64,000 nt of DNA, taken from Avena insularis. Its lineage: Eukaryota; Streptophyta; Magnoliopsida; Poales; Poaceae. The DNA lies in the NCBI GenBank assembly GCA_023614405.1, contig CM042685.1:86914684-86978683 (forward strand), given 5' to 3'. The first letter of the stretch is position 1. Every line of letters starts with the position of its first letter. Both the position numbers and the translations under genes were made by a program. Below, piece by piece: positions 1-11,501 of this stretch. The notes under the pieces were generated by a model that saw only the letters and a list, made by a program, of their open reading frames with translations, ran no database searches and had not been told where the DNA came from.

Positions 1-59
1 GCCCCTCTACCATCATTTGCCCCCTCGCCCCTCCACTTACCTCCTAGAGGTCCCCTCTC

Positions 60-378
60 CTCCCCTTGCTCCGTCTTGCTCGAGAGAAGGAGAGAAAGAA
101 GCTTCGGCCTGCTTCAAAAAATCTAGCTTAGATCCATCCCCCGTGCTTTCCTACATGTCACCCTACAGTACTCCCCTCCGCCTCCGCTAGCTCACCCTGG
201 CATTTTTTTTGACATGCAGACACCCTTGTGGTCGCACTGAAGAACTCCAGTGAGCTCCACTTCGACCACCGTTGCACGAGCTCCTCCCGACGACGAACCA
301 CCTCGTGTCGCCCCTCTCTGGAGTCGCCGTCATCGACCGTGTCGCCACGTCGCCTCCACGACCTTCCTCGAGCCCCTG
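60..378 (+). other. GC-rich LTR leader exon ending in a splice donor
   Basis: A GC- and pyrimidine-rich stretch ends in CCCCTG|GTGAGCTCCC, with the exon/intron border at 378/379. It looks like a 5' untranslated exon. The same border (CTG|GTGAG or close) follows the GC-rich part of the LTRs at 45347, 37029 (- strand), 59826 (- strand) and 55235. A possible acceptor is TGCTTGTAG ending at 3314. The left limit is approximate, and no convincing TATA box was found inside the window. Confidence 0.45.
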
Positions 379-2785
379 GTGAGCTCCCCTGCCCCTGCCA
401 ACTCCTGCCTAGGGTTCTCTCTCCGCTGGTGGGCTCCCGCGAGGACGACGACTAGGGACCGTCGATCTCCACTAGATCTTATGGCCCCGGTAGCTGCTTA
501 CCCCTTCACCTGGTGGGCCAACTGCTGGGCCGCCACTGACTACGCGTCGCCCGCGTGCGCTCCGTCGCCGCTAGGCCAAATCCTCCCCTCGCGGCCCATC
601 TGCTCGCAGATCTGGCCCGCGAATACTTTTCCCCTTTTTCTTTTTCTGCTCTAAATAGATCCGCAGGATGACTGCTTGGTTTAAATCCAAACAAAATAAT
701 AAAACCTCATATTTTGGCCAGATCTAAAATTCCCCGCAAGCCTACACCTGTTCTCTCACATGCAGACCAAGTTTTGCACTAAATAGAGGACTAAAATAAA
801 TATGATAAATGTCATACTAAGATCTGTCCAGAACACTAAAAAAATTCCCCAGGGAGTTTTACAAATCCAAATGACCTAAACTCAACTGGTGATGAAAGGT
901 ACTGACACTACCTTTCACATCCCACAGGCCCCCTCTTGTTTTGCCACCTAGTATACCCCTGGTGAAATTAACAAAAACAAAGACTTTCTGACTTTAGAAA
1001 ATTTATCTAGGCCAAACCAAATGAGGTTTTGACCCAAACCCAACTCCCAGTGAACACACATAACCATACCCTACTTAATCCAGCAGCTCATCATTTTATG
1101 AGCCTGTGTTAAATTTTTGTGAATTAAACCCTTATGTAGATGATTTATTCACTATTAAAATCACCATAGAAGCTCTATAACTCCAAAATAGTTGATTCCA
1201 ATTTCTTCAGAAAGGTATCCTCAGTATACATCATGTGTTCTTTGAATCAACTAAAAATCTTCTGTAAAATAAATCTGATGAAAAAGACAAATCCCATCCA
1301 GTACTGCCTTTAGGATTTTTTTCAAGGTCATTCTAGCAATTGTTTTGAGGTGATTCCAACTCCACTTGATTCACTCCACTAAATAATACCTAATCACCCA
1401 AGGAAATAATTTTTGGAACTCTGGATAAGTTCTGGTGAATTATTTCCTAAAACTAGGGTTTTATCCACTATAAAATCCATTATAAATCAAGGAAAATTCA
1501 TAAAATAGTGAAACCACTTTTCTTGGCTTTACTTTATCAGTACCTATCTAATGGTATCATTGTTATACAATGGTATCATACAGATCAAGTCCTTGAGCAA
1601 AAACCCTCTACTAAGTAGTTCGTAGACTATAAATCCAAAGGGAGCCTTTTTCCTAATGCCACCAAATCTTTTGCCAATCTCATCACAAATCCTCCAACAC
1701 CCTACTGATCTATATCTTGTAGTTATCCTTTACTTGCTATATGGTTTGATGCTTGTATGCCTTGTATCGATTGTGGTGCTATTTGTTTGCATGTATGCTC
1801 AATAACGGCGATAGTTTTGGTTGTGTGACGCTGAGAAGAAGGAAGGATCAGGATATTATTTTATTATAGTTATTGGTTATCGAGTTATCTAATGCCATCA
1901 AGGCACTTCTCGCTGGTCACAGGCAAGCCACCATTCCTTAACTCCTACATTAACCTACTTCTGTTTATCAACTGTTTTGTATCTCGTTTATAAAATTGCA
2001 TGATCACAGGCAAGGTTTGTTTCAAATAAAAGTGCGTGAATAACTTGGCTCCTCCAAGTTATGGATGAGTGTCCATTAGGACACCTACCCTTTTTGCACC
2101 TATGCTTACCCCTTTAGACTGAGGCAAAGATGATTAGCATCTTCCCTCTTGGAACCCACGGATTTTCAAAGATAAGACTATTTTGGGTTTTACCCTACTG
2201 CAAGGTTTTCAAAATAAAACCCTTGGAAAGAGGCATCGTTTCTGAGTGGAAGTTTTACTAAAAGCAAATATGAGGTGGATGAAGAGAAAGATAATGAATA
2301 GGAAGATAAGTAAAGGTTAGTTTAGTAAGAGAAAGGAAGGGTTGTTCTAAGCCAATGTCCGGAACAATTTATCTGTGCAACCACATTACCCCAGACGCTG
2401 GGGCTTTGCTCGGAGTTTGTGATCCTTAGCCGGGGCTTCTCGTACTCGCTAAAGGGGAGAAATCCCCTGAAATCCGGGTTGTCTGTAGGACAAGGCACTG
2501 GTGCAACAATTGGGTCTCTCGTGAACGCTATGCTTTTAGGTAGTACGGATGGAAGATTGTCACTATTGCTATCTGCCAGACTTCGGTCTGGAGATAGGGG
2601 TCAGTACGGGAGGAAGGACCAGGGTCGTTGTACCCCATACTCGTACTGGAGAGAACAACCCAAAAGGAAAAGCCGCCGTTGCTAGGGATGGACAAATGAA
2701 AAGTCTAAGTTTGATTATCCGAACCCCTGTCTACCGTGTGTGGCAGGTCATTGTTTTTATCTCGGCAGATGTATTGATTCTTATG

Positions 2786-2856
2786 GGTAAAGTGCACAAA
2801 CTCTGCAGAGTCTAATATATTTGAATAGCCGTGTCCACGGTCAAGGACGGTTGGAA
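2786..2856 (+). promoter_or_regulatory. Conserved LTR block, copy 1
   Basis: The block reads GTAAAGTGCAC, then CTGCAGAGT, then TTGAATAGCCGTGTCC, then ACGGTCAAGGACGGTTGG. The same ordered words occur at 46864-46940, 62824-62895 and, reversed, 57702-57767, in LTRs that otherwise differ strongly. It lies about 0.66 kb before the LTR end. The function is unknown; the conservation suggests a cis element. Confidence 0.5.
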
Positions 2857-3513
2857 TGACAAGTGCTAGGAGGACCCTTCGGATAAGTTATGAGGAAACA
2901 AAGGATGTGATTTGGTCACGAGGAAAGATAAGAATGAGTTTGGTTTTGACCAGTGATGGTCGAAGACATTTAAAAAGGGTTTTACAACAAAACTGTTTTA
3001 GAAATCTTTTTAACAAGGATGTGGAGATGTCCGAATTTTCAAAAAGGAGGCATATTTTCTAAAAAAGCTTTTTCAACAAAGATATAGAGATGCCAATGTT
3101 AGGTCTTTCAAAAACAACTATAGTGTAGAGCTATCTCTCCACAGCCCATTATGCATTATAGTTGTTACCTTGACTCGGTGGTTTGCGAGTACATTCAAAG
3201 TACTCACCGGCATTGTCCCTGGCTATTTACTTGGCCAGATTGCATATGTTAAAAAGGAACAAAGGTGTTGACGTCTATGCGAACTAGGCCGTCTTCCCAG
3301 TCAGTTGCTTGTAGGTTAAGGCACGGGCTCTGCGTTGAAGACTTCCGCTACTTGTGTTGTAATTGCCATAATAGCCCCCTTGTATGTTTTTGTACTCGTT
3401 AATATATGGATGATATAGTGATACTAGTCGGTTATGCTCACGGCTCACTGATCATGGGAACGTGAATTGTATGCATAATGGGTATTCTTGAACCGTAAAT
3501 CTGGGGTGCCACA

Positions 3514-3735
3514 ATTGTTCCTATTTCACTATTGCTGTTACTGCTGCTGTTGATACTACCAAATTGATGTTATTGATAAACTTCTGTGAGCAAGAACTAT
3601 TTCCAGGTGCAGCTGAACTGACAACTCAGTTGTTAAGGCTTGAAAGTATTCTTTGGCTCTCCTTGTGTCGAATCAATAAATTGGGTAATAGTACCCGCGA
3701 AGACTGTTGCGATCCCCAGTACTTCTGGGTCATCA
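3514..3735 (+). repeat. 3' part of the 5' LTR of the + Athila-like element
   Basis: This stretch aligns by eye with 11250-11501. Both run through a CTGTTGCTGTTA-type tract, the word CTGATAAACTTC (or near variants), and end ACTGTTGCGATCCCC...GGGTCATCA. It starts abruptly at 3514 where the other LTR was inserted. The likely target duplication is attgt at 3514-3518, but its partner is outside the window. Confidence 0.8.
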
Positions 3736-3746
3736 AGTCTATTTTC

Positions 3747-3764
3747 TGGCGTCGTTGCCGGGGA
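3747..3764 (+). other. Primer binding site (tRNA-Asp type)
   Basis: TGGCGTCGTTGCCGGGGA lies 11 bp after the LTR end. It differs by one base (C to T) from the TGGCGCCGTTGCCGGGG type site that is complementary to plant tRNA-Asp and typical of Athila-group elements. Confidence 0.85.
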
Positions 3765-3824
3765 GCATAGCTTTATTTGTAAGTTCACTTGGATCTATTA
3801 TTGTTCACTACTACTCCTTTCATC

Positions 3825-6487
3825 ATGGGGAAGTATCGTGATGGAAAGTTCCCTATTTTACCATCCACTACAAGAAGAGGTACAGTCCTAAACACCTCTG
3901 TTGCTCTTGATTCACCGTCAGTTATAAGTAACCTTGTCACACCACCACCACATACACATGCTACACACACTGCTACTACTGCTGAGTCTGAAACTGCTTT
4001 TGATAGTCATGATGTTACTTCTACTATGCTTGATGCGAGTGGTTCATTAGGTCCTTTTCTAGATGCTACTATGGCTGGTCTAGGAAATACCAAAACTCCT
4101 AGTGAAGACATTGTTACACCTATTAGCTCACTTGAGGATAGTGAGAGTTATGATATTAATGATGGTTACATTAAGTTCACTGATGATTTTGTTGAAGAGT
4201 GCCAAAACACACATGGTACAAGTTCTATTAAGAGTCTCCTTGCTAGACGTACTATCATGCCTATGTTGTCCTCTGATCCTAAGTTTGCCACTTCTCCCAT
4301 AGATATTAAAGATGAAGACTATGAGTTCTCTCTTAATTTATCTTATTTAGATATTATTGAGAAGGAACCTTTTTGTGGGACTAAAAATGAGAGTGATGTG
4401 GCTCATATGAATGAGCTTTCTACTATGAGTGCTTTGTTCTCTGATGATTTTAAGATGCGCAAGTACTTTGTTACTAAGATCTTCCCTTTTTCACTAAAAG
4501 CAGAAGCTAGGGCTTGGTTTAATAGATTACCTCCTGGTTCCATTGATAGCCCTGATTGCTTCTTTCTTCTAGAAATATTTTCCTCCTAGTGCTATACATG
4601 CTGCTTTGCAGAGACTAAACAGTGAGAAGAATAGAAATTGCCTGAGTCAAGAACAAGGTTCTGTGCCTTGATCCATGCACATCCTGGATGTCCATTACCT
4701 AAGAATGAACTTCTTGATATTTATTATAATGTACTAATTGATGATTCTAGGACATACCTAGATAGCTTTGTTGATTGTGTTTTCAGGAAAAGAACTCCTA
4801 CAGCTATTGAAGAATTAATGGCTAAGATAAGCAAGAATTATGATGATTGGACTTTAACTGAGCTAAATACACCTGAGCCTATTACTCCTGAGCCAGTTGT
4901 GCCCGAACCAGATCCAATACCAACACCAAAGAAAAGGGGAGGTATTGCATTAAATGATGAAGTGATGAAGGAAGCTAAGAAGTGTCTAAAGGAGAAAGGT
5001 ATTAGAGCTGAAGATGTGAAGAATCTACCTCCTATAGAAGAATTATGTAAGCAAATTCCCCACTCATCCACTATTGAGGTACACTCTCTCTAACACTCTA
5101 ATGAAGGTGATATTCCTTATGGTAAGCCTCCTGATCAATGTTTAGAGGAACTTGACATTTTTATTGTTAAACAAGGTAATTTTAACAAACAAGTTCAGAA
5201 TCATTTATTGGAAAACTCTAGAGCTATTAAAGAGTTGAAAGATATTGTGGAAAGAACTTCTAATTATATTAAAATGCTTTGTAAACACTTTCAAATGGTT
5301 CAAACCCAACTTGATCAACTTGCTAAGGTACAAAAGGATATGTTAGTTAATGCCTCAGAAGATAAACATGCTTATGGAATTAGAACTAGGAGTGGTATAG
5401 CTACTCAAGATCCTTTATATCATGAAGGACACCCTAAAAGAATACAGCAGGATTCCCAACAAGGTGAAGATACTGGTAGTCCTCGTAAGAGGAGGAAAAA
5501 GAAACATAAGATAGTTGAGGAACCACTTGAACCTGATGTAGATCCTAATAGTATATCTGTCTCTCATGCTGAAACTGGGAGTGGTAATGATAAAAATGAG
5601 TCTCCTAATAAGGAGGAAGGTGAGGAAGAACCTGAGAAGCACACTAAGAACACTAGGTACACGAAGGAATATTTTATTGCTAATAAACATGGTAAAGAGA
5701 GAGAATTTTGGGTGCAGAAACCTATGCCTTTTCCAGGTAAGAAACACAAGTCAAAGGAGGAAGAACACTACAACAAGTTTCGTGAGTGGATGAAACCTTT
5801 ATTCTTGCAAATTCCTTTGATTGATGCTATTAAGTGCCCTCCTTATTCAAAGTATATGAAGGATATTGTCTCTAATAAAAGGAAGATTCCTAGTGAGGAG
5901 ACTTCTACTTTGCTTGCTAATTACTCCTTCAATGGTAAGGTTCCAAAGAAACTTGGTGGTCTAGGTATACCAACTATTCCTTGGTCTTTTAAGAATAATT
6001 ATGTTAGAACTGCTTTATGTGATTTGGGAGCTGGAGTTAGTGTTATGCCTTTTTCTCTCTATAAGAGACTCTAGCTAGAGAAGTTGATACCAACTGATAT
6101 ATCTTTGCAAATGGCTTATAAGTCAACTACTACTCCTGCTGGTATATGTGAGGTTGTTCATATTCTAGTTTCTCATAATTGCATGGTTTAACTGATTTTG
6201 TTGTGCTTGAAATGCATGAAGATGAAAATATGTCTATTATTCTTGGGAGAACTTTTATTAATAGTGCAGGTGCTATCATCAATTGCAATCAAGGAAAATT
6301 AACATTCAATATTAATGACAAAGATCACACTGTCTATTTCCCCAAGAAGGTTGTTAAGAGCTATTGCTTGAATTCCATTGAAAATATTGAGAGCATCAAG
6401 GTTGGAGAAATATATTGTCCCATTCCACAAGAAAATTTTGAAACTATTATGATTGGGACCATTGCTATCAAGTATGAGGTAACATAA
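3825..6487 (+). pseudogene. Athila-type gag-protease, broken
   Basis: The product would be the capsid polyprotein and aspartic protease of the element. The start chosen is the ATG at 3825 (MGKYRDGKFP). A Gag core is visible as AEARAWFNRLPPGSI near 4503-4545, followed by LIHAHPGCPLPKNE near 4669. A lysine- and glutamate-rich linker covers 5200-5800. The protease active site reads CDLGAGVSVMP, with the aspartate codon at 6021, and the second protease lobe includes IILGRTFINSAGA near 6236. The reading frame is broken by a frameshift near 4560-4640, a TAA at 5091-5093, a TAG at 6072-6074 and a further stop plus frameshift near 6178-6190. The reverse copy has glutamine codons at the positions of the 5093 and 6074 stops. 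No zinc knuckle and no reverse transcriptase follow. The length matches Gag-PR only. Confidence 0.85.
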
Positions 6488-7331
6488 TCACCTTGTGGAA
6501 TGCAAAACTTTGTTTCATATAAGATTGTTTTGGTAACAAGACTTGATCAACCTTGTTAACAAAAGGATTTTAATGAACAAAATAATTTTTCCATTGTGGT
6601 TATATTTGCTTTCTTTTACTATTCTCCTTCTTAGTATTTGCTTTACATTTAGTTTTGCTAGTTGTTTGCTTATTTGAGTTTCTTAGAGCTTGTGTAGTTT
6701 GTCTTTTGGTTTGCTTTTGCTTCTTCTGAAAAACTGTTTCTGCGAGAAAATCAATTTTCATACCCTGAAAATTGGCCAAAAATAAAGTTTCAGGAAAAAT
6801 CCTAGAAAATTCAAAATAAATTTTTCCTCAAAAAAAGGGGCATAGAGGCACTTGAAGTGACCCAGGGGGCCACCCCAGGCCACCACACCCATGGTAGGAA
6901 TGGCCTACCAGGGGGCGGCGCCTGGGGGGTCTGGCCCACCTGGGCCCCCCAGGCTGCCTCCTCAAAGACATCTTCTTTCTCTCTCCCAAAAAACATCGGA
7001 AAACTTTCTCAAGCTCGAGTTCTTGATGTTCTTTCTCATGATTTTCGATCTCCTTGTTCAGCCCATCTCAAGTGCTGATTTTTTTAGGGATTGTTATTTG
7101 GTATGTGCCTCCTCCACTTGTCCAATTAGATTTGTGATTGGTAGATTGTATATTGAGTATTTTGCTGCTATAGGTGACAGGTTGTTTGAGCTTGCATGCT
7201 TGTTCTATGCTTAGAAACTTTGTTTTGATGCATGTGTAGTCCTCTAGCAAGTTCCTATAGTAGTTGCTCATCATTTATCAACTTAGAAATCACATGGTTT
7301 GATGGTTGTTCTAAAAATTTCAGCAAGGAAG
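6488..7331 (+). other. Spacer between gag-pro and the ATHILA-type ORF
   Basis: This is about 840 bp of non-coding DNA in the place where pol would be expected. It is AT-rich at first, then has a GC-rich patch at about 6856-6960, then a pyrimidine tract. Just before the next ORF it has TTCTAAAAATTTCAG, a good splice acceptor ending at 7322. The reverse copy (51208-52061) has the matching CTAAAAATTTCAG. This suggests that the second ORF is expressed from a spliced RNA, as is known for env-like genes of other plant retroelements. Confidence 0.6.
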
Positions 7332-8338
7332 ATGAGTTCTTATCCACTGAATCAATATGACTTGATGGTGCATGAGCCAATGAAGGTTCATCGTGAGGAG
7401 GCAGTTTTTCCTTCCATATATCCATGCCATGAATTTATGAGAACTGCGGGGATCCTCCAAGACTTCCAAACTATGGTTACAAATGCAGGGTTGGAACACT
7501 TTGTTGAAGGTGAACCATTCCAATATGTTAAGCTAATGATGGCTTTTTTGCAGGATTCCGGTTCACTTGGTCTACATCTAATCCCATGGCCCATTACAAA
7601 ATATATAATATATCTATCGACCTGCCTTTTGCTGATTTTTGTGCAGCAATTAGAGTACCTCAGTGGGGATCTTGTGAGAAGATTAAGGAGAGGCCCAAGT
7701 CACTTATGGATTTATATGCTGAGATTTGCCGAGGTTTCGACTTCTCAAAGGAAAGTGGTAAAATTTGGAACATTCAGCTCCTAGCTATTATATACTTTGC
7801 CTATTTCATTACCAAGTGTGTTCTTGCTAGAAAGATTGCTAGAAAGTTGTCTTCTTTTGATCTAGCTTTTACCGTAGCTGCTTTGAATAGGAATAGATCT
7901 TATAGCCTGGGTGATTTGATAGCTCACCGTCTCACCACCAACCGCGAGAAGGGTGGAATTTGTGGAGGTCTCATTGCTTCTAGGTTGCTAGCTTTCCATG
8001 GTTTAGAGCCTCACTATTCAGATTTTCAGTTCCCCATAGAGACGCTTGATATTGAATCCATGATTCAGCATGGTTTTGTTTCCTTGGGGGCTAATGTGGG
8101 AAGTCTACCGTATGAATTATCTTTTTCCCAACAAGGTCGGAGAAAGGGTAGGACTAAGAAAATAGTTTATTTGCATGCACCTGCTTTGTTTAACTTTGGT
8201 AACAGGCAAGGAAGGTCGCTTACAGAGGAGGAGGTTGACACTTATGTGGGGGAACTCTCCTATCAAGAGGGGAATGTTGAAGAGGATGCCGAAGACAATT
8301 CGATTCAGCCCTCCAACTTGGGAGAGTCTTCATACTAG
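7332..8338 (+). pseudogene. ATHILA-type downstream ORF, frameshifted
   Basis: This is the second ORF of the element, in the position of the env-like or ORF-1 protein of Athila elements; its role is not known. The start chosen is the ATG at 7332 (MSSYPLNQYDLMV), 10 bases after a conserved splice acceptor. The first part runs to about 7553; a frameshift near 7550-7590 then moves the frame to the segment that begins MAHYKIYNIS at 7586. It ends with TAG at 8336-8338. Visible words include ADFCAAIRVPQWGS and GGICGGLIASRLLAFHGLEP. No clear signal peptide or membrane span is conserved. The reverse copy (50754-51207) matches both ends but lacks about 550 bp in the middle. Assignment to the ATHILA family (Pfam ATHILA) is from general resemblance and position. 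Confidence 0.65.
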
Positions 8339-10504
8339 CAGCCCTCATTTGATTGGGGTGCGTCTTCTTCTTCATCGCAAGTGCCTGACTACGATCATTA
8401 CCATGATGACCCACCAGCATGGGGGTACTATCCGCGCTATTGTGCCCCACTTAGGCCAAAATCCTAAGCTTAGGGGGATGTATACCGACATCACACTCAT
8501 ACATATATCATGTTCGGTCGGTTCTTTGTACATCCATTGTTTTTGCTTTCTTTTTGGTTTTTGTTGCTTCTTTCTAAAAACACAAAAATACCAAAAATAT
8601 TTTCGTTGTTTCTCTTGGTTTGTTTCTTTGTTTCTTTGCTTTGGTTTGCCTTAAAAGAAAAATCCAAAAATATTTTGCTTTGTTTGGTTTGCTTTGTTTT
8701 TGTTTGTTTTCTTGTTTCTAAAAAATCAAAAACAACAAAAATATTTGTTGTTCTTCTGGTTTTGTGAGTTCTTTGCAGGGTTCAGCCGTCCTCAATGGAT
8801 TTTGGTTTCATGTTAATTATTCAAGCCACACAAGTTAAGGGCAATAACGCGGATAGTACCCCCATGCTGGTTGTCACCACTTATGAGCACCACAAGTTAA
8901 GCCCCAGCATGCTTAGCCTGTTTGTGTAAGGTGTATGTCATTATGGATGCTTAGTAGTTATTGCTTGTCTATGATTAGCTCCAGCTTGCTAATAGTTTGT
9001 ATCATGTCATATGAATGTTTACTTGCATTGTTTTATTCATATTTTGGTATGATATTGTGGTATCCTCCTCTGACTGTTCATGTGAATCGACTTGGAACAT
9101 GCTCACGCATGCATATGACTAATCAATAGTCAGTAAGCCTCAATGATTTATTTTGCCTCAGAGTTCTTGTATCACTTTCATGCCATAACTAGTCATGTTT
9201 TGTTGCAAGCATGATTATGACAGCTATTGCTCTCTCGTTTGTCGCTCCCTCTCTATTGCTAGCCTTCACTTGCACTAAGTATGTGCTCTAACTGTGCTTC
9301 CAACTGCCCAAAACCAATACTGCCAGATTTGTCCACCATACCTACCTATTAGCATCATTTGCTACTTCAGTGCATATTTTATATATGTCGTGTTTTCTTC
9401 CAAAATAAAATGTTTGTATGTTTTGAGAAAGTTAGTAAATCTCTCACGAACTTGATGGCACACTTTATTCCTTGCGCTTAATAATTCTGAACCATTGTGA
9501 CCTATCCATGAAAGTTATATGCTTCCTAATTATATGATTGGAGTCAGCAGAACTGTGCTGTCATGAGGAACGCTTTCAACATTTTTTGGAAATCTCATCC
9601 AGTTGATTCCTTGCTCTTTTGTTTGCAGATGTCGACGATGTGAAATAAAAGGGGAGGTTGTGAGTTCATGGAGTCTATACATTGTGTTAGAGAAATACCT
9701 TGGCCACTAGCCTAAGTCATTCGTAATCATGGTGGAAACTTGCAGCATCACCATAATGAGCATTTATGAAGCATCCTCAATAAAAAGCTATACACATAGT
9801 AAATAAAAAGATCGCTGAGATGCTCATTGTCTGCTTGCCTTGTCATTTTGGTTATGGGAAATCTCCTGTACCATGTGCAAGGGGTACCCCATTGGCGGTT
9901 CTCGATGATATGCATGTATTTACGATGACAAGAACTTTCAGGTGACCAAAGTTGAGTAGCATGCGGAGCAACTCTTGTACTCAAGGGACTTGGGATTTAC
10001 AGTTTATGGACTGTCAAGCATATGATTCAGAGTGGACCTCACTTTCACCTTAACCACATGAAGATGCCTAAGATAGGGGAAATGAGAGCTCAAAGCTAAT
10101 GAGTACCTTCCTTTTAGCATTGGGAAGCCTTTCAAACCTTTCAAAACCATTTTCACAACTTTGTTGAGTCACCACTTATTTTATGAGCACCTTCTTGAGA
10201 GCATAGTTGTCATTCTTGTGTTTGTTCCAAAATTTGGTTAATTATGTCATGACTTTGATGCTTGTATCTCTGATATCTTTACTTCTAGTCTTCATGTGAA
10301 CTTCAGAGGTGCCTTGCATTTATATTGTGCTCTTCAAACAAAGGCAAGCGAGATACCACTCTATCATACCTTACTATGAGCATTGCAATGTTGCTTATGT
10401 TTATGTTTCATGATACTTATTATTATTGAGTTGATTTCTCTTCATAGTTTGCAATGACTATTGAGTAGACTTAGTTCCATACTTTTTATTATGAATTGTC
10501 TAAG
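8339..10504 (+). other. 3' non-coding region of the + Athila-like element
   Basis: About 2.2 kb without coding potential. A polypurine-like tract AAGCTTAGGGGGA at 8466-8478 is followed by TGTATACCGACATC. T-rich DNA with three spaced AAAATATTT modules covers about 8570-8750. The rest matches the region 48500-50607 on the reverse copy. The polypurine-like tract was at first taken as the LTR border; the reverse copy shows that the real LTR starts later. Confidence 0.6.
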
Positions 10505-10511
10505 CATCTAC

Positions 10512-11501
10512 TCCGCCGCCACCAGAAACAAAAATTCGGATCCAGAAACTCCGTTCTGGCACCCTGTCGGGACAGGAATTTGGATAGGATCATCGCCATC
10601 GTCATCACCAACGCATCTCCATCAACCACCGATGTTTCCCTCATCCATGAGTGAGTAATCCCCCTCTGTAGGCTTGGGGATCGTAGGGATTGGATGAGTT
10701 CTATCATGTAATCGAATAAGATCTGTTAGGGCATAGTGTCAAGTATCTCTATTAGTACTATTTGACTTTGTTGCAACTTGTTGTGCTTAATGCTTGTCAC
10801 TAGGGCCCGAGTGCCATGATCTCAGATCTGAACTTATTATTGAATCATTATGATAGTATTGTTTGTAATCTTATCTGCAAGTTGTGTACACATATAAGCC
10901 CCCAAAGTGACAATAATTGGGACAACCGGAGGGGATGGCTGTGGTGTGAGGATCACATGTGTTTATGGAGTGTTAATGCTTTCCTCCGGTGCTCTATTAA
11001 AAGGAGCACCTTAATTGCCAGTAGTTCCCTAAAGGCCCCGCTGCCAAGGGCTGGCTGGGCAGAAGATGTTGTGCAAGTTCTCATTGCGAGCATGTATGAC
11101 TATATTTGGAGCACATGCCTAGGATTATTTAGTACTTGGATGCTTGTTATTATTTATCTGCAATGCCATAGATCTTGAAGTTACATGTTTAGACTCGTCC
11201 ATGCAACGCCCGTCCATCCATCCCTATGCCTACCGCACTCGAATCCTACTATTACCGTTACTGTTACTATTGTTCTTGTTTCACTGTTGCTGTTAATGCT
11301 GCTGTTGTTTTGCTGTTGCTACTACCAAATTGTTGCTACTGATAAACTTCTATGAGCAAGAACCATTTCCAGGTGTAGCTGAACTGACAAATTAGTTCTT
11401 AAGGCTTGCAAGTATTCTTTGGCTCCCCTTGTGTCAAATCAATAAATTGGGTCATACTACCCGCGAAGACTGTTGCGATCCCCTATACTTGTGGGTCATC
11501 A
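10512..11501 (+). repeat. 3' LTR of the + Athila-like element, 5' part deleted
   Basis: It aligns to 47014-47991 of the intact LTR on the reverse copy and ends CTTGTGGGTCATCA at 11501. About 390 bp at the LTR start, the true polypurine tract and about 125 bp before it are missing; the junction is near 10505-10512. The expected start TGATATGTCC is therefore absent here. The likely target duplication after it is agttg (11502-11506). Confidence 0.75.

Larger units (their letters stand above)
1..3513 (+). mobile_element. Long Ty3/gypsy-type LTR (left end outside window)
   Basis: This is the right part of a multi-kb LTR. It has a GC-rich leader (about 60-655), an AT-rich middle, a conserved LTR block near 2786-2856 and a terminal GGGGTGCCACA ending at 3513. 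Directly after it, at 3514, the sequence becomes the 3' end of an Athila-like LTR that can be aligned to 11250-11501, so the junction is a real insertion boundary. No primer site or coding region follows, so this is either a 3' LTR or a solo LTR on the + strand; the window edge prevents a decision. Short ORFs in it are not supported as genes. Its architecture resembles the LTRs at 43840, 34549, 56815 and 61152. Confidence 0.7.
3514..11501 (+). mobile_element. Athila-lineage Ty3/gypsy retrotransposon without pol, + copy
   Basis: In order, the element has an LTR remnant (3514-3735), a tRNA-Asp type primer site (3747-3764), a gag-protease pseudogene, a spacer, an ATHILA-type ORF, 2 kb of non-coding DNA and a truncated 3' LTR ending GGGTCATCA at 11501. 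No reverse transcriptase, RNase H or integrase motif is found between or after the ORFs. The reverse copy at 47014-54608 has the same order and the same gap, so lack of pol is a family trait rather than a private deletion. This resembles non-autonomous Athila-group families of Triticeae such as Sabrina, but the name is not certain. The left half of its 5' LTR lies left of the LTR inserted at 3513, outside the window. Confidence 0.85.

Noticed and set aside
8479..11501. 3' LTR of the + Athila-like element starting at TGTATACCG (8479)
   Set aside because: The - copy has a better polypurine tract and a TGATATGTCC start at 48380 whose ends form TGAT...ATCA. The 8466 tract is internal.
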